From the NCBI GenBank assembly GCA_900757615.1, contig CAAEON010000054.1:1-64000 (forward strand): 64,000 nt of DNA. The letters are read 5' to 3'. Positions 49,112-60,500 of this stretch are shown here, piece by piece (position 1 is the stretch's first letter; each line of letters begins with the position of its first letter). The notes beneath the pieces are model-generated. The model saw only the letters and a list, made by a program, of their open reading frames with translations, searched no databases and was not told the DNA's origin. The position numbers and the translations under genes are program-made. The stretch comes from an uncultured Collinsella sp. Lineage in GTDB: Bacteria > Actinomycetota > Coriobacteriia > Coriobacteriales > Coriobacteriaceae.

Positions 49112-50780
49112 AGGCCTCGCCGTGCTCCTCTTCCCAGCTGCGGTCGTCGTATTTCTCGACCACGGCGTCGTCGTCAAAGTGCAGCGGCTTGTCCAGGTTG
49201 CGGGGCTTAAAGCCCTCCATGAACTTGTCGCGGCCAAAGCTCTCGGGAATCGCCACGGGGTAGCGTCCGGTAAAGCACGCATCGCAGTAACCGCCCTTGG
49301 GCATGACCTTAAGCAGGCCCTCGACCGAAAGGAAGGCCAGCGAATCGGCGCCGATATACTCGCAAATCTCGTCGACCGTCTTGTTGGCGCTGATGAGCTG
49401 CGACTGCACGTCGGTATCGATACCGTAGAAGCACGGCCAGATGACCTCGGGCGAGTTGATGCGAATATGAATCTCCTTGGCACCGGCGTTGCGCAGCATC
49501 TTGACGAGCTGCACCATGGTGGTGCCGCGCACAATGGAGTCGTCGATGACGACCAGGCGCTTGCCCTCGATGTTGTCACGCAGCGGGTTGAGCTTCATGC
49601 GCACGCCCATGGCACGCAGCTCCTGCGTAGGCTCGATAAACGTACGACCCACGTAGCGGTTCTTGATAAGGCCCTCGCCAAAGGGAATACCGCTCTCGTG
49701 CGAATAGCCCTCCGCGGGCGGCAGGCCGGAGTCGGGCACGCCGATGACCAGGTCGGCCTCGACGGGCTCCTCATGTGCCAGCTGACGACCCATGTCATAA
49801 CGGCAAGCGTAGACGCTCTTGCCGTTCATGATGGAATCGGGGCGAGCGAAGTAGACCTGCTCAAAGATGCAGTTAGCAGGCTCCTCGGCGGCAGGCACAC
49901 CCTGCTCGGACACAAGGCCCTCGGCGCTGATGCGCAAAATCTCGCCGGGACGGACGTCGCGGACGTACTCGGCACCCACAATGTCGAGCGCACAAGTCTC
50001 GGAGGCGACGACCCAGCCGCCGGCGCGGGTGACATGGGTGGCAACGTCAACCGTCGCGGCGCCGTCCTGCGACGGCAGCTGCGAAACGGATGCGGCATCG
50101 GCCTGGTCCAGGCCCTCGTCCACCAGCTTGCCCAACACCAGTGGGCGAATGCCATGCGGATCGCGGAAGGCGTAGAGCGCCTGCTCGTTGATGAGCGTCA
50201 TGGCATAACCGCCACGCACGAGCTCCATGGTCTTGCGAATGCCCTCGCGCAGGTGGCCCGTACGCTGGGTAAAGTAGCCGATGAGCTTGGTCGCGACCTC
50301 GGAATCCGAATTGGAGAGGAACGGCACGCCCAGCTCAATCAGCTGGCGACGCAGCTCGTCGGTGTTGACGAGGGTGCCGTTGTGCGCGAGCGCGATAATG
50401 ACGCTATTGATGGTAGAGAGGTGTGGCTGAGAGGCTTCCCAACTCTTGGCGCCGGCGGTGCCGTAGCGCACATGACCCACGGCCAGCTGACCGGAGAGCG
50501 TCGACAAGTCGGCATTGGAGAACACGCGATCGAGCAGGCCCAGGTCCTTGCGGACCATAACCGTGCCGCCGTCACCAACAGCGATTCCCGCCGATTCTTG
50601 GCCACGGTGCTGCAGTGCACGCAGGCCAAAGTACGTCAGTCGAGCCACGTCGCGATCGGGCGCCCAGACACCAAAAACGCCGCATTCCTCATGCAGCTGG
50701 TCGGAGTCCGGATCATACGTCGACATGGCGTTCACCTGTCCCGCGGCACGCTCGGCCGCGCGGATGGTTTCTTGAGACAT
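49110..50780 (-). CDS. purF: amidophosphoribosyltransferase
   Basis: A 556-residue enzyme catalysing the first committed step of purine synthesis from PRPP and glutamine. The Ntn nucleophile is Cys33 (LHEECGVFGVW), implying removal of a 32-residue propeptide. RALQHRGQESAGIA and GNLVN-like NGTLVNTDELR belong to the glutaminase; VIDDSIVRGTTM is the PRPP loop. GAGGGGA lies six bases before the ATG at 50780. Cys-rich residues near the end (CDACFTGRYP) match the Bacillus-type enzyme with an Fe-S cluster. Confidence 0.96.
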   Translation of the reverse strand: MSQETIRAAERAAGQVNAMSTYDPDSDQLHEECGVFGVWAPDRDVARLTYFGLRALQHRGQESAGIAVGDGGTVMVRKDLGLLDRVFSNADLSTLSGQLAVGHVRYGTAGAKSWEASQPHLSTINSVIIALAHNGTLVNTDELRRQLIELGVPFLSNSDSEVATKLIGYFTQRTGHLREGIRKTMELVRGGYAMTLINEQALYAFRDPHGIRPLVLGKLVDEGLDQADAASVSQLPSQDGAATVDVATHVTRAGGWVVASETCALDIVGAEYVRDVRPGEILRISAEGLVSEQGVPAAEEPANCIFEQVYFARPDSIMNGKSVYACRYDMGRQLAHEEPVEADLVIGVPDSGLPPAEGYSHESGIPFGEGLIKNRYVGRTFIEPTQELRAMGVRMKLNPLRDNIEGKRLVVIDDSIVRGTTMVQLVKMLRNAGAKEIHIRINSPEVIWPCFYGIDTDVQSQLISANKTVDEICEYIGADSLAFLSVEGLLKVMPKGGYCDACFTGRYPVAIPESFGRDKFMEGFKPRNLDKPLHFDDDAVVEKYDDRSWEEEHGEA

Positions 50781-51065
50781 GGCATCCCCTCAGAGCCTCG
50801 TTATTTGGCGTTACCTGCCCTATTATACGCACGGCACGACGCGCTCCCCAGCGCATGAGCAGCGCTTTTTAAAAGCCCACCGAGCTAATAATCCGTTTTG
50901 TGGCCAAACATTTTATCGGTCTGTCCAGTGCAAGCGCCCGCGCCCCCAGATGGCCGCCGCGTCCACCGTTGGGGATTACAAAGTTGCAATTGGGACGTTC
51001 GTCCTGTCTTTTGGCAGGTCGGCGGCGTATCCTTGTAGCCTAGGACAAAGCGAGAAAGGTTCTGT
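50781..51065. promoter_or_regulatory. divergent promoter region purF / CmpB-type gene
   Basis: This 285-base gap separates divergent genes and must carry both promoters. No riboswitch fold or clear operator was recognised by eye. Confidence 0.35.
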
Positions 51066-52295
51066 ATGGATCGAAACGAACTCGACCCCAGCGTCCCCAG
51101 CGCCACGGAGGTCAAGAAGATTCCCCTCATCATTAAGGTGTACGCCGTCCTGTGCATCCTATCCGGCGTGGGCACACTCCCGTCGGTCGGCGCCTTTATG
51201 TGGCAGGTCATCACCGCGCTCATCAACGGCAACGCCGCCGAAAAGCTCGGCGACAATATGCTGGTCTCGGTTGGACTCATCGTCGCCGGCATCATGCTCT
51301 CTGCGGCAAGTGCCGTCATCCTGATCATCTTTGGCCTGGACCTTATCAAAAACCAGCGCCGCAACGCCGCCCGCCTGTCCTACATCCTTATTGCATTCAC
51401 CGTCGTCGAGCTTTTGGTCGACGTGATGCTCCAGGGCATCGGGCCCTTCCTGCTGCGTCCCGCGATCCAGCTCGGCATCCTCGTTGCACTTTCGGCAACC
51501 GTCGACCCCACGCTGCGCCAGGAGCGCGAACTGCAGCGCCGCCTGCAGGAGATGCTCGACCGTGACGCCGCGGCGGAGGGCATGCTCGGCCGCGATGAAA
51601 CCGGCGAGGGCTACATCAAGCTCAACTACTTCAACCTGTTCTGGGTATTCTTCGTCTGCTGCGTGCTCGGCCTGATCGCCGAGGACATCTGGCATATGAC
51701 AGTCGACGACCCGGGCGTCTACCAGAACCGCGCCGGCATGCTGTTTGGTCCCTTCAGCCCCATCTATGGCTTTGGCGCCGTACTCATGACCATGGTGCTC
51801 AACCGCTTCTATAAAAAGAACCCCATCATCATTTTCCTGGTAAGCGCTGTGCTCGGCGCGAGCTTTGAGGTGTTCGTGGGCTGGTTTATGCAGACCTCAT
51901 TTGGCGTGGTCTCGTGGAGCTACTCGCACATGAAGCTGTTCGGCATGCCCGACCCACTCGCCGTCCTTACGGGCGGACGCACCTGCACGGGCTTTGCCTG
52001 CCTGTGGGGCCTGGGTGGCCTTATCTGGATCAAGCTGCTGTTGCCGAGGCTGCTCAAGCTCATCAACATGATTCCGTGGAAGAGTCGCTACTCGGCTACC
52101 GTCATCTTTACCGTCATTATGCTGGTCGACGGCGTCATGACGCTGCAGTCGCTCGACTACTGGTACCAGCGCGTCAACGGCACGGAGCCGGATATTCCCG
52201 TCGCGCAGTTCTACGGCAAGTATTTCGATAACGACTACATGGAGAACCGCTTCCAGAGCATGACCATGAGTCCCAAGGATGCGACGCGCGTGTAG
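51066..52295 (+). CDS. CmpB-type putative ABC transporter permease-like membrane protein
   Basis: A 409-residue membrane protein. The N-terminal part has three to four helices and a cytoplasmic segment (ERELQRRLQEMLDRDAAAEG). The C-terminal 230 residues match the family of putative ABC transporter type permeases (PF06541): FNLFWVFFVCCVLGLIAED, GMLFGPFSPIYGFGAV and FEVFVGWFMQTSFGVVSWSY. No ABC ATPase is adjacent, and the function of this family is not established. GAGAAAGG lies upstream of the ATG. Confidence 0.75.
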   Translation: MDRNELDPSVPSATEVKKIPLIIKVYAVLCILSGVGTLPSVGAFMWQVITALINGNAAEKLGDNMLVSVGLIVAGIMLSAASAVILIIFGLDLIKNQRRNAARLSYILIAFTVVELLVDVMLQGIGPFLLRPAIQLGILVALSATVDPTLRQERELQRRLQEMLDRDAAAEGMLGRDETGEGYIKLNYFNLFWVFFVCCVLGLIAEDIWHMTVDDPGVYQNRAGMLFGPFSPIYGFGAVLMTMVLNRFYKKNPIIIFLVSAVLGASFEVFVGWFMQTSFGVVSWSYSHMKLFGMPDPLAVLTGGRTCTGFACLWGLGGLIWIKLLLPRLLKLINMIPWKSRYSATVIFTVIMLVDGVMTLQSLDYWYQRVNGTEPDIPVAQFYGKYFDNDYMENRFQSMTMSPKDATRV

Positions 52296-52316
52296 CGCCC
52301 ACCGCGCCCAAAACAC

Positions 52317-52356
52317 AAAATGCCCGCCGGTATCACACGTACCGGCGGGCATTTTT
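52317..52356. terminator. bidirectional terminator
   Basis: Stem AAAATGCCCGCCGGT / ACCGGCGGGCATTTT with a nine-base loop, A-run before and T-run after. It lies between the convergent CmpB-type and MoaE-like genes and can stop both. Confidence 0.9.
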
Positions 52357-52385
52357 ATAAACGAGCCTTCTATCGACGCAAGCCT

Positions 52386-52805
52386 CTACGCCTCGCGCTC
52401 GACCTCGCTCACACACTCATTTTTGATGGTACCGACGAGCGCCTGCAGCGCATCGACCACATGCGGGCGAATGTCCCCGCCAATGAGCACGAGCATGATG
52501 TCGTCGCCCACGGCGAGCTCGCCACTCGCCAACCACACGCGCACGTAACCGATACCCGGCATCGCGTGCGTTGCCTCGATAGCGGCCTGCACCTTTTCGG
52601 CATCGAAGCCAAACACCATGCCGCCCACCTTATGCCCAGGCGCCACGCCATCGGTCTCGACTCCGCGCACCTCAGCCTTGGGCGTCGCGCGCACCACACC
52701 GTTATGCGTCAGATACATCCCACAGCCTGCCGCCGAAGCATCGGCCTTGGCCTCGCGCAGCCAAGCATCAATCGAAGGCATCAATTTGCCACTCTCGAGC
52801 ATCAT
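52386..52805 (-). CDS. MoaE-like protein (molybdopterin synthase large-subunit homologue)
   Basis: A 139-residue protein resembling MoaE: HNGVVRATPKAEVRG at the N-terminal beta region, YVRVWLASGELAVGDDIMLVLIGGDIRP in the centre (shown as VWLASGELAVGDDIMLVLI), and ALQALVGTIKNE at the end. In MoaE two lysines near the C-terminus form the active site; here only the first (TIK) is kept and the PIWKKE-like end is missing. No other molybdopterin gene is nearby. It may be a divergent or inactive homologue. Confidence 0.6.
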   Translation of the reverse strand: MMLESGKLMPSIDAWLREAKADASAAGCGMYLTHNGVVRATPKAEVRGVETDGVAPGHKVGGMVFGFDAEKVQAAIEATHAMPGIGYVRVWLASGELAVGDDIMLVLIGGDIRPHVVDALQALVGTIKNECVSEVEREA

Positions 52806-52869
52806 TTCTCCCTTACCGTCGTCGAGTAGCCAATTTGGGACGGGGCCTTTTTAGCTACTCTCGAACAAC

Positions 52870-53868
52870 TTATTCCTCGACCGGCGTGAGCACCATGACG
52901 GCGCGTGTGTTGCTCAGCGACAGCGAACGACAGGTCACAAGCGTTACAACCTTAGTTGCCGAAGCGGCACGATCGGTGGCATCACTCGCCACGGCAGAAG
53001 CGCCGTCGAGCATCTCGGACAGGTAGTTCTTGAGTCCGTCGTCGCCCTCAAAATTGGTCGTGCGCGCCTTGGCATACGTGTCCTCGACCACCTTGGTCGC
53101 CAGCGGACGCAACTTATACGTCGCATCGCGCGTGATGTAGTACACATATTCAACGCTATCGAACGTTGCCTGGTCAGTCGTATCCGAAATCACGTTGAAC
53201 ATCGACCCATCGTTCATATGGTGGCCGTAGATCGTGGTCTGCTGGTCGACCATTCCCGGCGCGGTGTCATCGCTATCCAAGAAGATGGCACCCGAGGCGT
53301 TAGACGTGCCATCGAACAGCGTGTTGAGGTATTTGGAGTTGTTGTTGGTCTGCACCACGGGATAGTTGATGTTGGTTCCCGGCACGTAAATCCAACCCAC
53401 AATCTCGGGGTTCGTCTGAGCAAGTGCATCAAAGTCGATAATCGGCACGCCGCTGGCGTCCTTATCGCTTACATATTGCTTCTCGATTTTCTGATACGAA
53501 TCGCTCGCCTGCTTATAGCCAATCTGGGCATTGATAAAGATGGCAGCGGCGGCAACAATCAGACCGATGCCCACGATGATGAGCAGAATAGGAATGATGG
53601 AGCGGCGCTTTTTACGCGGCGACTCGGTGTAATCCGACGGCGTGGCATGCGATGAAGACCGGGGCGGCTTCTTAGCGGTGCTATAAGATGAAGGTCGATA
53701 TGCGGCCGGCGCGTCCTGTCGACGATGCGTCGCCGGTGTCACGGGGCGCGGCGTGCGCGGCTGCTGAGGAGAGGATGTCCGACCCTGCTGTGCCGCATGG
53801 GCAGCACCCGGCTTCGACGGATCGGGAATCTGAGAAGCCTTGAATCGTTTTCCCTGATAGTCGGACAT
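52870..53868 (-). CDS. class B sortase
   Basis: A 332-residue membrane-bound transpeptidase. A long Pro/Ser/Arg-rich cytoplasmic N-terminus (about 90 residues) precedes one helix at about 90-112. Catalytic residues are His in IYGHHMNDGS (about 215), Cys in LVTCRS (about 313) and Arg in SNTRAVM (about 322). VGWIYVPGTNINYPVVQ is typical of class B. It would attach secreted proteins to the wall or build pili. Candidate substrates in the window are the GH31 enzyme (IPNTG) and the adhesin (LAATG), though housekeeping sortases elsewhere may do this. Confidence 0.88.
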   Translation of the reverse strand: MSDYQGKRFKASQIPDPSKPGAAHAAQQGRTSSPQQPRTPRPVTPATHRRQDAPAAYRPSSYSTAKKPPRSSSHATPSDYTESPRKKRRSIIPILLIIVGIGLIVAAAAIFINAQIGYKQASDSYQKIEKQYVSDKDASGVPIIDFDALAQTNPEIVGWIYVPGTNINYPVVQTNNNSKYLNTLFDGTSNASGAIFLDSDDTAPGMVDQQTTIYGHHMNDGSMFNVISDTTDQATFDSVEYVYYITRDATYKLRPLATKVVEDTYAKARTTNFEGDDGLKNYLSEMLDGASAVASDATDRAASATKVVTLVTCRSLSLSNTRAVMVLTPVEE

Positions 53869-53903
53869 GGCTCTCCTTATACTGCGGTGAAACGGCGGAA
53901 CGC

Positions 53904-54368
53904 CTAGGCGTCAGCCATCTCCTGCTTCATCTTCTCGATAACCTTGCGGTACTCGGGGTCGCATGCGCCCAAGATCTGCGTGGCATAGATGGCGGCATTC
54001 TTGGCGCCGTTGATGGCAACGCAGGCCACGGGTACGCCCGAAGGCATCTGCACCATCGACAGCAGCGAATCCATACCGCCCAGGTCACTCGTCTTCATAG
54101 GCACACCGATAACCGGCAGCGGCGTAAAGGCAGCCACGACACCACCCAGGTGAGCAGCCTTGCCGGCGGCGGCGATAATCACTTTGATACCGCGATCGGC
54201 GGCAGTCGAGGCCCACTCGTGGACCTTCGCCGGCGTGCGGTGTGCGCTCGCAATGACGAGCTCATAGGGCACACCGAGCGCCTCGAGCTCGGCGGTGCAG
54301 CCTTCCATAACACCCAGATCGGACTTGGAGCCCATGATGATCCCGACAACCGGCTTTTGATCTGCCAT
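53904..54368 (-). CDS. purE: N5-carboxyaminoimidazole ribonucleotide mutase
   Basis: A 154-residue class I PurE. Motifs are VGIIMGSKSDLGVMEG, SAHRTPAKVHEW, IIAAAGKAAHLGGVVAAFT and PVIGVPMKTSDLGGMDSLLS. The ATG at 54368 has AGGAGG nine bases upstream and is preferred to a TTG six bases earlier. It is separated from the purF-purM-purN operon by about 3 kb of unrelated genes. No purK is visible. Confidence 0.95.
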   Translation of the reverse strand: MADQKPVVGIIMGSKSDLGVMEGCTAELEALGVPYELVIASAHRTPAKVHEWASTAADRGIKVIIAAAGKAAHLGGVVAAFTPLPVIGVPMKTSDLGGMDSLLSMVQMPSGVPVACVAINGAKNAAIYATQILGACDPEYRKVIEKMKQEMADA

Positions 54369-54522
54369 AAACAAAGACCTCCTGTTGAGAGCGGTGACGC
54401 GGCGAATCCGCGACCCTTAACTGCAAATAATTCAAGTATAGCCGCCGATGCTGATGTGTTCGGCGGGAGACGGAACGCTTTGCGAGATTAAGGCCGAAGG
54501 GTCGGAGCTTTCCGCCTACATT

Positions 54523-54565
54523 CAAAAAGCGTGCCCACCGTCCTTGGGTGGGACGGCGGGCACGC
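54523..54565 (-). terminator. terminator of the GH31 gene
   Basis: Stem GCGTGCCCACCGTCC / GGGACGGCGGGCACGC (one mismatch), followed on the minus strand by TTTTTGAATG, 21 bases after the GH31 stop codon. Confidence 0.88.
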
Positions 54566-54585
54566 TTGCTTAGCTGTTGCTGGGG

Positions 54586-57500
54586 CTACTTAGCCTTGCT
54601 GCGACGATGGAAGAAAGCGCCGATTGCGGCGATGATGGCGCCAAGACCACCGACGGTCGCGACGGTCGCCGCCGTCTGGTCTCCGGTATTGGGAATCGCC
54701 GAACCGTTCTTCTTGCTGCCCTGGGCCTTGTCGCCTGCGGGCTTGCCCGCCTGGTTGCCGCCGTTCGAGCCATTGCCGGAACCCTGGTTGCCCGAGCCGC
54801 CCTGGTTGCCGGAATCGGCATCCTTGAGGCTCTCAATGGCCAGCTTGAGCTGGCCATAGGCCGCCTGGATCTGGGTGTCGGAAGCATTCTCATCACCCAA
54901 GACGTCCTCGGCGTAGGTAATGGCATCCGTCAGGACCTTGACAGACTCGGCCGTCTTGCCCCTGGTGTCAGTCTCCTTCGCCTGCTTGACCAGGGCCTTG
55001 AGCTGCTTCTTAGTCGGATTCTCGACCGGGGCCACCGGGGTCTTCTCGAGCGCGCCGCGGGCGCTCTCGAGCGCTCTGAGCGCCTGGTCGACCTCGTCCT
55101 GCGTGGCGTTCTCGTCGCTCAAGATGGCGCGGGCGCTCGCCAGGGCGTTCTCGAGCGCCGTCCAGGAGGCCTCGGTGTAGTCACCGGCCTTGAGGTCGCC
55201 GGCAGCAACCTCGGCATCAACCTTTTCGATCGCGGTAGCGAGATCTTCCTTCGCCACCGGATCGGGGACGGCCGTACCGTAGAACTTGAGCTCTGCCATG
55301 CTGCAGTAGGCATCAACGTCGCCTCCGCCGGCGTGAATCACCTTGACGGTCACGTAGCGACCGCGCGCGGCGCCAAAGCTCATCTGTTTCCAGTCGCCAC
55401 GGTCGGTGAGCACGCAGCCGTCGTTGTCGAAGGCGAACGTACCCATCGACGCGGCGGTGCCCATCTCATAACCGTCGGCAGTGTCGGAGACCAGTATCTC
55501 GGCCTCGAAGATATCGCCGTTAGTGCCGCCGTCCTGGCGCGGCAGGAATGTAACGTCGGTGAGATCGTAGTCGCGGCCCAGGTCGACACTCAGATACTGG
55601 GGCATACCGGTCCCATGGGCCCAGTCGCTGTGCCAAAGCGTCCGCTCGTCGCCGTCGAGAGCGTTGACGGCGTTGCTGCCCTCGTAGTCGGCCTCACTCG
55701 AGAAGCGGGCCACCTTGACGTTCTTGCGGTTCTCGGGCGTGTTGATGAGAATCTTCTCATCGACAGGGCGCATCTTGAGGCCGTCGATTGCCTTCTCGAT
55801 CTTGACTGTGGCGTCTGCGACATCCTTCTTGCTATAGCTGCCTTGGCCGCCGTCGAGGAGCTTCTGAGCCGCCTCGACCGCAGTGGTGAGAGCTGCATAG
55901 GAATCCTTAGTGTAGACGGACTCGCTGTAGCCCGCGGCCTTGGAAAGCGCTGCCACGAGCGCAGAGGTATCGACACCAGCCTTGACCTCGACCTCATAGG
56001 ATGCGGTCTTGGAGGGGTCGAGTACCGACGCCACCGTGATCTTTGCCTTGCCGGCCTTGTTGGCACGCAGGTAGTAGCTCACGCTATCGCCAGCCTGAAC
56101 AGCGGAGACGCTTACCACAGAGGGGTCGGAGCTCTCGACCGTCACATAGGGGTAGCCGGCGCTCTCAGGCGTGGCCTTGGCGTCGACGAGCGTAACGTCG
56201 CCTTCAAAGAACTCGGTCTGGTTCTTGCCTAGCTCGACACCCTCGATGGCCTCGACACCCTGCGTGTAGTTGAAGTTGACCTCACGCAGTGTGAGCATCT
56301 GGTCACCCGATGCCTCAAGCGGCGTGACCTCGACCTTGGTCGCCTTCTTGCCCTTGTTCTCGGCAGAGAGGCCAAAGGCGTAGCGAGCCCGGAAGGAATC
56401 GTACTCCCCGCCCGCGAACTCTTGGGTCGAGCCATCCTCGAACGTCACGACAGCCTTGATCTTCTGCACGGTTCCGTTGCCACCGTTGCGGTTAACGACC
56501 TCGACACTATCGAGTTTCGACGGCGTCTTAAATGCGAATGTCATCGTGGTGGGAAGCTTCACGTAACTCGGAAGCTTACCCTCGCTGTCCCAGTTGCCGC
56601 TCCAGTTCCATAGGAACTCAAAGCCGTTGTCGCCCTCGTTATTATCGAACAGCGCGTTATAGCTCTTCTGCTGGATAAGTTTCTCGACGTTGGTCCCGTC
56701 GTCGGTCGTGAGCTCATCGTTGGTCATCGTGATGTTGAAGGCATCCTGACCGTACTCGGCGACCGTTGGCTGAGGAACATCCGGCATCGTCACCGTGCCG
56801 TCGCTCGCAAACTCAAGTGCGTCGCATGCCGGACCGATGAGCCAAGATGTCGAGGGCAGTTCGACCTTGCCGGCGGTCTTGGCCTTGAGCTTGAAACTCG
56901 CCACCGCGCCGGTACCGTTGTAGAGCTTGCCATCGCCGCGGTTGGCAAAGGCGAGATTGATAGTCTGCGTTCTGTCCGCGAACTGGACCTTCTCGCGAGA
57001 CAGGTTCTCCATGCCGGCAGTCGAGCCGTCCTGCGCGATGCTCTCGGACACAAACTCGAACTGGTCGCTCTTGAAGTTGACGAGAGCGCCCAGGGCGTTG
57101 ACGTTCTTGGCGTCGGCCGCATAGACATCAACGGTGATCTCATCACCGGCCTCGACCTCGGTCTTGCTCGGAATCACCGCGAGCGAACCTGCGACCTTGC
57201 CCTTTTGTTTAGTGCCGCCGTCAAGACCCGCCATGGTGAACGAGTAATCGTAGACGTCGTAAACGCCGTTATCGTTGAGGTCGGCGAAGTGGTCGCGGAT
57301 CTGCGAACCGAACGTCGGGGTATCGGGCTCGCGGTTCTCGAGGCCCAGATAGTTCTTCATGTTGGAGTAGTCTCCGTCGGAGATCGTGGCCTTGTTGAGG
57401 TTGGAGCCCACGGCGAAGCCATCCGTGCCGTCGGTCTTGTAGATGGCAATCTCGGACGCGGAGAAGAAATTGCCGACCGAGGCGAGCGGTGTCATGCGCA

Positions 57501-60500
57501 CGTAACGGGCGGCCACGGTGCCGTCAAACGCTACCGTCTTACAATCAGCGGAACGTGCCCAATCGACCTCCTGGCTCGTCCAGTGGACGCCATCGAGACT
57601 CGTCTCAACACGCATCTTGGTCACAGTGCCGTTGCCGGCGTCATCGCGCGGATAGTACTCGAGCTTATCGAGCTTGTAAGCGCGTCCATAGTCAACGGTA
57701 AGCGCCTTGCCTAGATCGTTGCCACCGGAGTGGAAACCGCCGTCGCCCGACTGGAACTCATGGTCGAAGGCAAGCTCGGCCTTATGGCTGCCGTAAAGTG
57801 AGCCCTCCCAGGTGATTTCCTCGGCGTCGGGGACGTTCCGCCACGGATCGAGTGCGGAGTTCGCCTCGAGCACATCGCTCCAGGCGGAGTAACCCTCGGC
57901 GTTGCGTGAACGAATCTGGTAGGTGTGCTTGCTATTGTAGGCGAGGTCGGTGTGCGTGAACTCGGCCGCATCACCCACGGCAAACACAGTGCCGTCGACC
58001 TTAAGGTCGTAGGAGGTAGCACCATCGACCTTTCCCCAGGTGAGCTTGATGCTCGTTGGGGTCGTGACGTCCTCGGGGGCAGCAAGGTTCGTGGGTGCGG
58101 AGAGGTTCTCGTTGAGGCGATCGGCTGTGAGCGTGGCGTCGGCGTTCACGAAACCGCCCAGCTCAAGCGTCTGCGCCGCTGCAGCAACATCGGTCTTCGC
58201 GAACTTGACGTAGACCTTGGGGTTCGTGGTGATCTTGGTGTTGTTGAAGCTCTCGCCCTGCTCGGCCTCGGTGCCGTCCGCATCGCTGCCGTAGTGGTTG
58301 AGGTTGGGGGTCTCGCTGTAGAAGTAGACCGCCTGGCCGGCCTCGGGGGTCGCGGCGTCAAAGGCCTCCTGCGAGTCGACCTCAACCACGTTGAGTGCGG
58401 ATCCGCCGTTCTTGGCGACAACGCTCGTGGGCTTGGCGGACACATTGGCCACGAAGGTCGTGGTGCGGTTGGAGTCGTAGCCGTTGTAGCCGCCCTGCGA
58501 GGCCTCGGCGGTAAAGGTCGCGGTGCCGCCTGCGGCCTTGGAGCTGTAGACGGTGCTCACATGCTCACCGTAGGAGATATTGTCGATCGTGCCGTAGGAA
58601 TCGTCCTCAGTCGTGTTGTTTTCGATGGAGGAGCCGTCGTCCTCGTACTGCGTAAAGGTGCCGTCGCCCTCGGTGGCGAAGAACTCGACGATACGCTGAC
58701 TGCGGTCGGTACCCTTGGTGTTGGTGTCGCTCACTGCCTCGGGGTTGTTGTTCTCGGCGTACATCGGCACGATAGCGTTGGCCTTCACAAACAGCGGCAG
58801 CTTCCAAAGCGGAGCCTCGTAGTTGTTGAGAACCTGGCCGCCGCGATACTGCTTACCCGAGAAGTAGTCGATCCAGATGGTGGGATTCTCGTCGGTGCCG
58901 TAGTTGGGGAGGTAGATCCCATTGCGAATGTCGTTGCCGTTCTCATCTGCCTGGGTATCCTGATACACCGGTGCCACTAGGAAGTTCTCACCGAACATAT
59001 ACTGGTACTGTGTCGAAGTGCTTGCGGCGTACTCGGAGTTGTCAGAAAGCAGCATGGCGCGGATCATGGGCAGGCCGGCATCGCCGTTACCCGTGTCGAT
59101 GTTGGCCGCCGAGGCCGCGCTCGTGTAGATATAGGGCATGAGCTGCGCCTTGAGCTTGAGGTAGAAGCGCGAGATGCCTGTGTAGGGATCGCCGTGCGTC
59201 ATGGGCGATTTACGGTAGGTGCCCCAACCGTCCATGTCAAGCATAGAGGGCGTGAACGTCTTCCACTGGTAGTCACGCGCAGAGATGATGGGGTCGCCGC
59301 CAAAGATGCCATCCATGTCGGAGCCGATGTTGGGGTTGCCCGAAAGACTCTGACCGATATACGTGGGGATATGGAAGCGAATGTACTCCCAGTTACCGCC
59401 ATACTGGTCTCCGGTCCAAATGCCACCAAAGCGCTGCGTGCCGGCCCAACCATCGAGCGTGATGATGTTGGGGCGCTTGTTAGCGCCGGTCGTCACCGTG
59501 TCATAAGCTGTCTTGATGCCATTGAGACCAAAGGAGTAGCCAGATCCAACCCAGGCAACGTCGGTCTTAAGGGTAGTGATGCCTCCCGTCTTGACCTCGG
59601 CGTCGAAGTCGCGAAGCAGATGCCACGGGGTCTCAGGGTTGCTGTCGGGCTCAAGGTTGGACTGGGTCCACAAGCCCGTGCTCACACCCTTGGAGTTGGC
59701 ATACTCGGTGAACTTCTTAAGGTTGTCGACATTGGCACGCACAGCGTTAAGGCGGTCGGCCGAGCTCGCTCCGTCGGAGTTGACGCCGCCGGTCTTGTAG
59801 TAACCGTTCTGGCCATAGCCGGCGCCGTAGCCGTCGTTCGGCAGGAACCAGCCGAGCGGCATGTCGTTGTCCTCGTAGTCATCGATAACCTGCCGAGCAG
59901 AGAACTGGCGGTCGAAATCGGTCGCTTTCATGTTCTCGGTATCAACCGTAGGGCCCTCACCGTTGAGCGTCTCGGCCGCAAGTGTGCCGTCGAGCTTGTA
60001 GCCCGTCGACATGCCAGACTCGTACTTAACGTCGCCCTTCTCGCTCGAGGACTTGCTGCCCTTGGTCTCCCACTTCTTTTGACCCGAGGTCGTTGACCAG
60101 CCATCACGGTTATAGGCATTAAGATGACCAAGGTAGAACCCGTACTCGGGCAGCAGTACCGGGTTACCGGTCACCTTGTAGTAGTCCTGCAGCATCTCGG
60201 TTGCCACGTTCGAAGCGCCCTCGTTGGTCGCCACGAAGTAGTAGGCATCAAACTCATTCTCGCTGTGCAAAGTCGTGACCGTCGATGAGTCCGTGGAACC
60301 GAAGTCGTAGGAACCCTCTGCAAACGTGTTTCGGAGCACGCCGTAGCCGTCACTCGTCCAATAAAACGGGTTGGGCGAGGCAACGCCGCCATCGGTCCAG
60401 TTGTTCGTGTTGGAGATGGCGATCGTCTGGTTGGTGTGCAGGAAGCGTCCGTTCTGGGTGCCGCCGCCAAAGAAGTTCTCGGACTTCTCCTTGGCGAGCG

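Noticed and set aside
48162..50858. Long plus-strand open frame of about 900 codons over purF and purM
   Set aside because: The minus strand encodes two complete, recognisable purine enzymes there; the plus frame is a composition artefact.
50781..51065. Purine riboswitch upstream of purF
   Set aside because: The conserved three-way-junction core motifs were not recognisable by eye.
54577..56232. Open frame of 551 codons opposite the 3' end of the GH31 gene
   Set aside because: Repetitive composition that mirrors the FIVAR and F5/8-C coding sequence, with no recognisable domain.
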